64,000 nucleotides of DNA from BJGV01 sp964196335 (GTDB lineage: Bacteria > Pseudomonadota > Gammaproteobacteria > Burkholderiales > Nitrosomonadaceae): the NCBI GenBank assembly GCA_965238155.1, contig OZ250175.1, forward strand, positions 1,302,001-1,366,000, in the 5' to 3' direction. Shown here piece after piece: positions 56,898 to 64,000 of this stretch; the first letter of the stretch is position 1, and every line of letters starts with the position of its first letter. A model generated the notes under the pieces. The model was given only the letters and a program-made list of their open reading frames with translations, ran no database searches and was not told the DNA's origin. A program made the translations under genes and the position numbers.

Positions 56898-57143
56898 TTA
56901 CATCATTATTCTCAGGGCAATGTAAGGCACAAGATTAAAAACATAGATAGCCAGCTTATATTGACCCAGGAACTTAAAATATGAGAGTGATAAATCCGCA
57001 TCATTTAACTTAAATAACTTAGAATGAATAACTGAAATAGTGCTACGGGCAAAAGCTATAAAAATAGTCGCAACCAGTAGTATGCCTATATTGATAATAG
57101 TACACCACCCGAAAAACTCTCTTACAGTATCAATTGAAATCAT
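56898..57143 (-). CDS. DUF6868 family small membrane protein
   Basis: The start at 57143 is supported by GAGAGG eight bases upstream and gives 81 residues. The protein begins MISIDTVREFFGWCTIINIG and has two membrane helices; this matches the uncharacterised DUF6868 type. Function is unknown. It is divergent from the next small membrane protein gene. Confidence 0.75.
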   Translation of the reverse strand: MISIDTVREFFGWCTIINIGILLVATIFIAFARSTISVIHSKLFKLNDADLSLSYFKFLGQYKLAIYVFNLVPYIALRIMM

Positions 57144-57210
57144 TTGATCACCTCTCTGTTTGGTGAAATAATCCATTTTTAGCGTTATATCTGACGTGCT
57201 TATAAGCTAT

Positions 57211-57534
57211 ATGAAAAATAAACCACACCATTTGTTAGAAAGATTCCTAAATCGTAGCCTGAGAATTGCGGCTGGTGTTGCTATTCTAATACTGGTTTTC
57301 TACTTTGCCACGAGTGCCCGGGAAATAGCCACATCCACTATATCCTTTGACACCTTATCCACTACAGAGTTTCTTTCTTTTGTATTTTTTACTGTTCTTG
57401 CCTATTTGCTTTTTATATTGATATGGCCGATTTCTTTTGGCAAAGAACCAATTAATCTGACAAAAGCACAATCAAAGGGAAAGGAGATAAAAAAAAGAGT
57501 CCTTAGATTTATGAAGATGTGGATACGAGGATGA
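57211..57534 (+). CDS. Small two-helix membrane protein, unknown
   Basis: A 107-residue protein with two membrane helices (about residues 20-40 and 53-78) and a basic C-terminus. No family is recognised. It may also start at GTG 57196; neither start has a clear ribosome site. It lies between the divergent DUF6868 gene and a hairpin. Confidence 0.5.
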   Translation: MKNKPHHLLERFLNRSLRIAAGVAILILVFYFATSAREIATSTISFDTLSTTEFLSFVFFTVLAYLLFILIWPISFGKEPINLTKAQSKGKEIKKRVLRFMKMWIRG

Positions 57535-57588
57535 TCACAACTGATATTCTGAGAATACTCAAAAAAGATACTGTTGCAACAAGGATAC

Positions 57589-57616
57589 TACCAGGACCTT
57601 TTACAAAGGCCTGGTA
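57589..57616. terminator. Hairpin between convergent genes
   Basis: TACCAGG-A-CCTTT pairs with AAAGG-CCTGGTA around a three-base loop with one bulged A, flanked by AT-rich sequence. It lies between a plus-strand gene ending at 57534 and a minus-strand gene ending at 57669, and could stop transcription from both. Confidence 0.6.
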
Positions 57617-57668
57617 TTTAAATGCAAATCACATTTTGCTTTCTTTTTATTACAGGTAATAGTGGAAA

Positions 57669-58805
57669 TTATTGCAGAAACGAACTGGCATATTGCCAGC
57701 CGGCAACAACTCTCCAGTCTGTTTCAAGCTGTGGCCCGTGGAGGTTTCTGTAAACCGGGACTATCGCTTCAGCAGCTAACCGGTGTCCCTTTAAAATCCC
57801 ATGCTGGCCTGCTAAGTTAAATCCTACGGCAAGTCCCAGTTGACGCCCTCCCTGATTTCTCGGGTCAGCAGTCTGAACAGGAGCAACGATTGCCGGATCC
57901 ATGCCCCTGATAGAATCAGTTGTTTGGTATATTATACGTGCGGAAGTACTAATCCACCGCGCCCATTCATAGCTACTCCACGCAGTGAGCATATGTTTAT
58001 CGCCATGTGCATAACCAGCGTTATTTCTTTCCATACGGATTTCAGCCATATATTGGCCTCCCCAACCCAGTTTCCTATAATTACCGGTATAGGTTATGCC
58101 CGGTAACGCATCAAAGGTACCGGATCCGAGCTGCATAGGATAAGGCAATCTTAAATTTGGTGTCGCACCCGTCGGAGCCAGTACATTAGCTCTTTCGCTG
58201 ATTGAGCCGGTCGGAATGCTGAGATTAAAATTGATGTGCGCATGATGATTTGTATTAAAAACATTCGTTTCAAAAAGCTTGAACATTGCACCGATCTTCG
58301 TATCACCAAATCCGGAACTCTTTGTATTGAATCTTCCAAGTACAGTTGTACCCGCTCCGCCCATAAACGTAGTGTGATCCATACTTTTCTCTACATAGCT
58401 TGCCATAGCCATTAGCGTTAACCAGTCCGTCGGAGCGTACATGCCACCAAACATATGCATCTGCATGGTCATTTTAGTAGGAACCACACGTGTAGTTGGT
58501 GGTTGCCCCGGCATCCCAAAAAACGGATTGGGGTTCGTTGTAGCAATTTGTAAGGGGCTAACCTTACTATGTCCAATTCGATTTCCTTGCATGTGCATAT
58601 GACTGAATCGATAGGAAAACATATATTCGCCTTTTTTATGCATATGATCACCCATCACCCCTATAGGTGCATGACTGGAGGCTCCGCCTCCAGAATAGGC
58701 GTCTGCATTACCTACTCCATAGCTATGCGCATGTGCAAATGAAATTGAAAATGAACAGAGGGTTCCTGCTAATAACAACTGACTACAAAAGCTTTTATTA
58801 TTCAT
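57669..58805 (-). CDS. Met/His-rich outer-membrane transporter-like protein
   Basis: The start at 58805 gives a signal peptide (NNKSFCSQLLLAGTLCSFSI to FAHA) and 378 residues; the mature part is a beta-barrel with alternating strands. Its N-terminus is full of Met and His (GDHMHKKGEYMFSYRFSHMHMQGN, MTMQMHMFGGMY). I recognise the type from proteins annotated as outer-membrane transporters related to the phenol-degradation MetA group; members occur near metal-resistance genes. A copper-related role is an inference. The precise substrate is unknown. Confidence 0.65.
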   Translation of the reverse strand: MNNKSFCSQLLLAGTLCSFSISFAHAHSYGVGNADAYSGGGASSHAPIGVMGDHMHKKGEYMFSYRFSHMHMQGNRIGHSKVSPLQIATTNPNPFFGMPGQPPTTRVVPTKMTMQMHMFGGMYAPTDWLTLMAMASYVEKSMDHTTFMGGAGTTVLGRFNTKSSGFGDTKIGAMFKLFETNVFNTNHHAHINFNLSIPTGSISERANVLAPTGATPNLRLPYPMQLGSGTFDALPGITYTGNYRKLGWGGQYMAEIRMERNNAGYAHGDKHMLTAWSSYEWARWISTSARIIYQTTDSIRGMDPAIVAPVQTADPRNQGGRQLGLAVGFNLAGQHGILKGHRLAAEAIVPVYRNLHGPQLETDWRVVAGWQYASSFLQ

Positions 58806-59045
58806 TTGATTATTTGTACGAATTTTGAAAGATTGAGATTCTACTGTATTTGTTACATTTTTTGAACGTGGCAAATTGTCGCATAGCTATGCCCGGCTAC
58901 TGATTAGATCGTCAGTTTTAAAAAACTGAAAAAAGATTGGTATCGGATTCGAATTCCCTTCAGTAATCTGATAAAAGAGAGCTGCTCTTTTTGAAAATTT
59001 ATAAGGATAATACTTTGGAATTTACCGTAAATTACGTATCCGGTA

Positions 59046-59741
59046 TTATTCTGATAAATGACTGGTCTCTGAACCGAATAAAAACCTCATTGATTCTCTG
59101 GTTACGGTCGGTATGGAATTTATCTCCGCGCCCTTTTCATATGCTCGGATAATAGCGGGACGAGCTGTAAGCTAATCTACCCAACTTTTCAAATCGGGGA
59201 AATTATCAAGCTGTAATCCTAAAAAAGGATATTTTAGTATCCATGGATAGCATGCCATATCGGCAATAGAATATTCTCCTGAGACATACTGGGAATTCTC
59301 AAGTTTTTTGTTAAGTACACTAAATAATCTCTTCGTTTCATTCTTATAACGTTCTATCGCGGAAGGAATTTTTTTCATAGCATACTGATGAAAGTACTGG
59401 TACTGTCCCAGTATCGGCTCCAGGCCACCCATTTGCCAAAAAACCATTTCAGAACTTCTGTACGTGCAGCAAGTTCTGAGGGGATAAACTGAGTACTTTT
59501 TCTGCAAGGTATAAAAGAATTGCACCGGACTCAAAGATCTCTACTGGCACACCACCACCCTTTGAATCTGAGTCAATTATTGCAGGTATCTTGTTGTTTG
59601 GGGATATTTGCAGAAATACAGATTCGAACTGCTCACCCTTGCTGATTTGACAGGTATGATGCGATATGGAATTTTTGATTCTTCCAGTCATATAAGAACT
59701 TTGTAGCCATTCGGAGTTGTCCAGAAATAGAAATCAATCAT
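59046..59741 (-). pseudogene. Decayed glutathione S-transferase (YfcG/YghU-like)
   Basis: Fragments in several frames form one GST: MIDFYFWTTPNGYKVLI, then ISKGEQFE, ISPNNKIPAIIDSD, FESGAILLYLAEK, FWQMGGLEPILGQ, KIPSAIERYKNETKRL, YSIADMACYPWILKYP and LTARPAIIRAYEKG. At least three frameshifts are needed, and a TAG stop sits in frame before LTARPAI at 59172. The order and spacing match YfcG-type GSTs, which handle glutathione disulfides. Unlike the single-indel genes elsewhere in the window, this is a true pseudogene. Confidence 0.88.
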
Positions 59742-59821
59742 TTTTGTATATAAACTAAAACATTAAATACATTTGGCAAAACCATGATTATTAGAGTTTA
59801 TAATAATATTTCCTGTTATTT

Positions 59822-60589
59822 CTACCGGCTCTTTGAAATCAGATCATATGCCACCTGCACTTCTTTTGCCTGTTCTGTAGCTACGGCAATCATATCTTCC
59901 GGGAGTCCCTGACCCATCAGCTTATCCGGATGATATTGACTCATTAACTTACGGTATGCATGTTTAATTTCCTGATCGGTGCTATCTTTACTAACGCCCA
60001 GGGCCTTATATGCATCCTCCAGGGCAGTGGCAGAAGTTGTCTGACCTCCTGCAAAGTGTGACTGATTTAAAACCATATCCAACATATGCCTGAACGCAGC
60101 TTCATCATAGCCAAGGTGATGAGCAATACTGATTAATAAACGCTCTTCAGACGGTACAATACTGCCGTCTGATAACGCCATCACAATGAGATATACCAGT
60201 AACATCTGTCTCAAGTGATGCGTGTTACCGCAAACTTCCATAAACTCCCTTAAGGTTGGATCAATATCGAAGTCTGGTCCTGATCCTTGTTTAAACAGAG
60301 TAATTGCATTTTGTTTATGCTCAGCAGACATACCAAGCTTTTGAAAGAATTGTTCTACATGCTCAATCTCCTGCTTTGAGATATGACCGTCTGCTTTAGC
60401 CAGTTTTCCCTGTAAAATAAAAACCGTCTCAAGAAAGACTTTTTGACGATGACCACTGCTAAGAGGGTTAATGCCTCCAATACCGTAAGCTCGGGATCGA
60501 TCAACAATACCGCCTAAGAAATAACCAGTTAATGCACCGAAAAATCCAAAGAAGTAAAACCCTAACAGGGCACAAACAAGCTTAAACAC
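59822..60589 (-). CDS. djlA: DjlA-like membrane J-domain co-chaperone
   Basis: The preferred start, GTG at 60589, has AGGAG six bases upstream and gives 255 residues; ATG at 60652 would add 21. The protein begins with a membrane helix (VCALLGFYFFGFFGALTGYFLGG), then a TerB-like helical domain (about 55-165) and a C-terminal J domain with the HPD motif (YHPDKLMG). This is the DjlA arrangement, which stimulates DnaK at the inner membrane. The gene stands alone. Confidence 0.87.
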   Translation of the reverse strand: MFKLVCALLGFYFFGFFGALTGYFLGGIVDRSRAYGIGGINPLSSGHRQKVFLETVFILQGKLAKADGHISKQEIEHVEQFFQKLGMSAEHKQNAITLFKQGSGPDFDIDPTLREFMEVCGNTHHLRQMLLVYLIVMALSDGSIVPSEERLLISIAHHLGYDEAAFRHMLDMVLNQSHFAGGQTTSATALEDAYKALGVSKDSTDQEIKHAYRKLMSQYHPDKLMGQGLPEDMIAVATEQAKEVQVAYDLISKSR

Positions 60590-60835
60590 GGCAGCTCCTA
60601 AGACTCTAAATGAAAAAAAATATAAATGCGTATAACATCTGTTATGCAGCAAACTTAATTCTGAATGAACTCAAGCATAATTATAATATCTAATAAATTG
60701 CACCTTCTGAGAGAATTGGATTAGTACGTTAGATTATTACCCCTGACCCTTTACTAACTGAAGCTCACAGGTCATTATGTACAGGTTGGCAGTCATAGTG
60801 GCACTATTATAATACGTACTCTGAAGGAATAATCT

Positions 60836-62206
60836 GTGAAGCCATTAATGGATTTTCTTAAGAATGCCAGTATAAAAACACGGCTCTGGGTGATTATGTG
60901 CACCATGGCCTTGTTGATTCTGTTTGGCGGGGCTGTCGGGCTCAATGGTATCGCAATGACAAACGATGCATTGGACAGAACCTATAAAGATAGTCTTAAA
61001 CCCACTAATATGTTTAGTCGTATCATGCTGTTAATGGATGAAAACCGTGTCCATATTATGCTTGGTTTACAGCAAGATCCAAAAAATCATTATCCGAAGA
61101 TAAAAAATAATGAAAATTCTGTACACATACACATCACAGCCATAACTAACAACCTCAATGAGATTACTGCTATTCTGGGTGAATATAAAAAAAGGCAATT
61201 AACGAGTGAAGAGCAGGATCTTGCAAATTTGTATACTATTGCGCGTACACAATATGCGAACGACGGACTAATTCCAGCTGTAAACGCGTTGAAAGCAGAA
61301 GACTTTCAAAAAACTAATGAAATTTTTCTGAGCAAAATTAACCCTTATTACAAGAATGCCAATCTTCGGGCAAATACTTTATTACAAAAGATCGGCGAGA
61401 CTGCAAAAAATAATTATAAAGAAGCATCGGAACGTTTTACCCTTATTCGTAACATTCTTATATACGGAACATTACTAGGTATATTGTTCGTCTCAATTGC
61501 GGCAACACTACTGATCCGATCAATTGTACGGCCACTGAATAAGGCAGTCACTCACTTCAAACACATTGCTGAAGGAAATCTGGATGAAGATATCTCGGTC
61601 TCCGGCCAGGACGAAATTGGCCAGGTGCTAAGCGGACTTGCTGCAATGCAGGGGAAACTGAAGATTATGATTGGTGAGCTTGATCAACTGGCAAGTACTG
61701 ATAAACTTACCGGCGCATGGAACCGAAGACGTTTTGAGGAAACCGTAGAAACTGAGATGGATCGCCTGAGAAGATACGGGCAACGGTTGAGCCTGATGAT
61801 TCTTGATGTAGATCATTTTAAAAAAATAAACGATCATTATGGTCATCCGGTTGGCGATCAGGTGCTTATTGATTTATCGAATACAATTCGCTCATCCCTG
61901 CGTGCATCGGATTCTCTTACCCGCTGGGGAGGAGAAGAGTTTGTAATATTATGCCCCAATACAACAGCCGAAATTGTATCAAATCTTGCAGAAAGGCTAC
62001 GTAAAAAAATTGCTACTGTGAAATTTCAGGAGGTAGGCACTATTACACTGAGTTTTGGGGTGGCAGAGTGCGGACCTAATGAAACCTGGGAACAATGGCT
62101 TCACAGAGCCGATGAAGCGCTTTATTTAGCAAAATCAGGTGGCCGGGACCAGGTTAAAACAATCAAAAGGCCTCCTGATATCATTGAGAAAGTAACTACT
62201 AAATAA
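60836..62206 (+). CDS. Membrane diguanylate cyclase with sensor, HAMP and GGDEF domains
   Basis: The 456-residue protein starts GTG at 60836 behind GAAGGA. Two membrane helices (about 15-38 and 198-220) flank a four-helix-bundle sensor like those of chemoreceptors, then HAMP (about 220-275) and a GGDEF domain. The active site is canonical (GGEEF, DVDHFKKINDHYGH) and the RxxD inhibitory site is present (RASD). It should make c-di-GMP in response to a periplasmic signal. Confidence 0.9.
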   Translation: MKPLMDFLKNASIKTRLWVIMCTMALLILFGGAVGLNGIAMTNDALDRTYKDSLKPTNMFSRIMLLMDENRVHIMLGLQQDPKNHYPKIKNNENSVHIHITAITNNLNEITAILGEYKKRQLTSEEQDLANLYTIARTQYANDGLIPAVNALKAEDFQKTNEIFLSKINPYYKNANLRANTLLQKIGETAKNNYKEASERFTLIRNILIYGTLLGILFVSIAATLLIRSIVRPLNKAVTHFKHIAEGNLDEDISVSGQDEIGQVLSGLAAMQGKLKIMIGELDQLASTDKLTGAWNRRRFEETVETEMDRLRRYGQRLSLMILDVDHFKKINDHYGHPVGDQVLIDLSNTIRSSLRASDSLTRWGGEEFVILCPNTTAEIVSNLAERLRKKIATVKFQEVGTITLSFGVAECGPNETWEQWLHRADEALYLAKSGGRDQVKTIKRPPDIIEKVTTK

Positions 62207-62229
62207 TGCCCGGAGTACTAACGGATTAA

Positions 62230-63423
62230 TTAATGTTGCGTCACCAGATACTCAAATGCACCCAATGCAGCATTAGCTCCTGCACCAGCAGCAATTACGA
62301 TCTGCTTATCATGTATATCTGTTACATCTCCGGCAGCAAAAACACCGGAAATGCCGGTTTGTCCATGAGAACCGATCTTAATTTCACCCCGGCCATTGGT
62401 GTCTAATATATCAAGAATAAAATCTGTATTAGGATACAACCCGATTTCAATGAAAACACCCTGTACATCAAGGATCCGGACTTCACCTGTCTGAAGTTCC
62501 CGTACTTCAAGCCCCTCTACATGCTTAGATCCAAGAATCCTGACCGGATCATATGAAATTAATGATTCAACTCCTTTGGCGGTGCGTACTTTATCTTGTA
62601 AGATCAAATCTCCGCTCCAGGGCGTACGTGAAATGAGAAAAACCTTCCGTGCCACCCCGTTCATTTCTATTGCAGCCTCCAGTCCTGAGTTACCACCGCC
62701 AATAATCGCAATATCCATACCTTTGAACAGCGGACCGTCACATGTTGAACAATAAACCACGCCCCTTCCTGAAAGTTCCTTTTCACCTCGAATATTAAGT
62801 TTTCGTTTGAATGCACCAGTTGCAATAATGACAGATCGGGCCAGAATTTGCCGGTTGGAAGCAGTATCCAGAATCTTACAACGATCTTCAAAACGTAAAC
62901 CTGTTACCTTTTCTCCAACCAGTTTATCGATACCATATTTTTCCATATGTTCTTCAAACTGTTGCACCAGGTCAGGACCGGTAATCATCTGGAAACCGGG
63001 GTAGTTGCTGACTTCATATGTGGTCCCTAATTGCCCGCCAATATCAGATGCGATTATCAGTGTCGAGAGATTCTTCCGTGTCGCATAAATAGCAGCTGAC
63101 ATTCCCGCGGGACCTGCGCCGACAATTACTACATCATAGATCTTTGTCAGATCGACTGATGATTTAATATTTAAAAGTTGATCAAGCTCACCTGTCGCGT
63201 TTAATTGTGACAGATCATCATAACCACCGATTGAACGATCATCTATAAAGATCTGTGGTACGGTCCGGCGTTGAGAACGGGCAATCATTTCCTGTTCAGC
63301 TCCGGCATCTGATGTTACATTAATTTCCTCAAATTTAAGTTGCTTACTACGTAACAGTGCCTTTGCCTTAGCACAATAAGGGCACCATTCTTTGGAATAA
63401 ACTTGTATGACAGGGTTACCCAT
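62230..63423 (-). CDS. Glutaredoxin-thioredoxin reductase fusion
   Basis: Residues 1-85 are a class I glutaredoxin with active site CPYC (Cys14, Cys17) and the TVPQIF cis-proline loop. From about residue 95 there is a low-molecular-weight thioredoxin reductase with VVIVGAGPAGMSA for FAD, the redox pair Cys225/Cys228 in YCSTCDGP and the NADPH motif IGGGNSGLEAA. The fused enzyme should send electrons from NADPH to its own glutaredoxin or to glutathione-type substrates. It lies 24 bases after the cytochrome P460 gene, behind GAGGA. Confidence 0.9.
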   Translation of the reverse strand: MGNPVIQVYSKEWCPYCAKAKALLRSKQLKFEEINVTSDAGAEQEMIARSQRRTVPQIFIDDRSIGGYDDLSQLNATGELDQLLNIKSSVDLTKIYDVVIVGAGPAGMSAAIYATRKNLSTLIIASDIGGQLGTTYEVSNYPGFQMITGPDLVQQFEEHMEKYGIDKLVGEKVTGLRFEDRCKILDTASNRQILARSVIIATGAFKRKLNIRGEKELSGRGVVYCSTCDGPLFKGMDIAIIGGGNSGLEAAIEMNGVARKVFLISRTPWSGDLILQDKVRTAKGVESLISYDPVRILGSKHVEGLEVRELQTGEVRILDVQGVFIEIGLYPNTDFILDILDTNGRGEIKIGSHGQTGISGVFAAGDVTDIHDKQIVIAAGAGANAALGAFEYLVTQH

Positions 63424-63447
63424 TGAACATCCTCAGGATTATGATCA

Positions 63448-64000
63448 TTATTCTTTCAGCAGTGTCGGGTACGCTTCTACATATACCCAGTCCTTATCTT
63501 TTGCAGGCACGTGACATCCACGACAATCAGTTTTGTAGTCAGTGGAAATATTTTTACTCTTTTCGGCCGGTTTGTATAATGCCCAGCCCCAGCCATCACC
63601 CCATAACGGATTACCGGTAAAACGACCTTTTGTATCTTTAATCATTACAAACCATTGCTTAATACTGCCTGTCGCATGGCTTACATTCTGACCAGTAGTA
63701 TAGCTGCCCGGTTTAGATGTTCGTAACTCTTTGACGATTGTTGCCCCATCAGGAAATTTGCCGGTTTTCTGATAAGTCTGTACTGTTTCTTTTTCTGTAT
63801 ATACGTCATGAAATCCGCTTGCTTCACCTTTCGGTACAAACCATGACCCAAGGTGCACCATAGAGGTACGAAATCCATGAGGAAAATTAATATTCCCTTT
63901 TGTATCAACATAAGGTGAAAAATTATCCCCGGCTATTGCCGGAGATAATTGTACCAGGCTGAAAATCACAGTAAAAATAGCAGGAACAGAGATTCTGTAA
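63448..64000 (-). CDS. Cytochrome P460 family protein (start cut by window end)
   Basis: The open frame runs past the window end, where it shows a signal peptide (ending LSPAIA before GDNFSPY). The periplasmic protein has the P460 fold with one heme site CRGCH near the C-terminus and the TIVKEL segment, whose Lys lies where the family's heme-crosslinking Lys is found. P460 proteins oxidise hydroxylamine or bind NO in nitrifiers and methanotrophs. It precedes the glutaredoxin-reductase fusion, probably in one operon. Confidence 0.88.
   Translation of the reverse strand, partial: YRISVPAIFTVIFSLVQLSPAIAGDNFSPYVDTKGNINFPHGFRTSMVHLGSWFVPKGEASGFHDVYTEKETVQTYQKTGKFPDGATIVKELRTSKPGSYTTGQNVSHATGSIKQWFVMIKDTKGRFTGNPLWGDGWGWALYKPAEKSKNISTDYKTDCRGCHVPAKDKDWVYVEAYPTLLKE

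Overview
The window is 64 kb of AT-rich chromosomal DNA, densely coded on both strands. Gene content points to a Gram-negative betaproteobacterium, most plausibly a relative of the Nitrosomonadales. The signs are a System I (Ccm) cytochrome c maturation operon, FlhDC/FliA flagellar control, the succinylase lysine pathway (dapCDE), a malyl-CoA lyase with a malate-CoA ligase-like pair, a rubrerythrin/heterodisulfide-reductase-like/DUF3501 cluster, and a cytochrome P460 family protein. The genus is not certain. No phage, insertion sequence or CRISPR array was seen; most of the window looks like stable core genome, with an accessory block from about 42 to 60 kb.

Layout. 1-6.8 kb: ccmABCDEFGHI (ccmA cut by the window edge). 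7.1-12.5 kb: two histidine kinases, each followed by a response regulator. 12.7-19.0 kb: motility and c-di-GMP block with a degenerate GGDEF protein, fliT, ycgR, fliA, flhC, flhD and a REC-GGDEF-EAL protein; two sigma-28 promoters are visible. 19.4-22.7 kb: dapC-dapD-dapE. 22.8-26.8 kb: rluB, recR, ybaB, dnaX, 4.5S RNA and initiator tRNA. 27-30.3 kb: mcl-mtkA-mtkB. 30.9-34.2 kb: ovoB-ovoA for ovothiol synthesis. 35-39.5 kb: tRNA-Pro, ispB, rplU-rpmA-obgE-proB. 39.6-42.1 kb: rubrerythrin, Fe-S oxidoreductase, DUF3501. 42-48.7 kb: surface protein remnant, Sel1 protein, rmuC, YihY. 49-56.4 kb: arsenosugar cluster with arsS, a TVP38/flavin reductase fusion, two glycosyltransferases, DUF3047, arsM and a phosphate transporter. 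56.4-64 kb: small membrane proteins, a Met/His-rich outer-membrane protein, a decayed glutathione transferase, djlA, a diguanylate cyclase, a glutaredoxin-thioredoxin reductase fusion and cytochrome P460 (cut by the window end).

The main themes are thiol and redox chemistry (ovothiol, rubrerythrin, glutaredoxin-TrxR, P460), arsenic handling, and flagellar/c-di-GMP control. A recurring anomaly is that several otherwise well-conserved genes carry exactly one single-base indel, nearly always in a short homopolymer: the LuxR-type regulator, fliA, the TVP38/reductase fusion, the TIGR04283-type glycosyltransferase and the surface protein remnant. This could be sequencing error, slippage-based phase variation, or early gene decay; the sequence alone does not decide. 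The glutathione transferase, with several indels plus an in-frame stop, is the one clear pseudogene.
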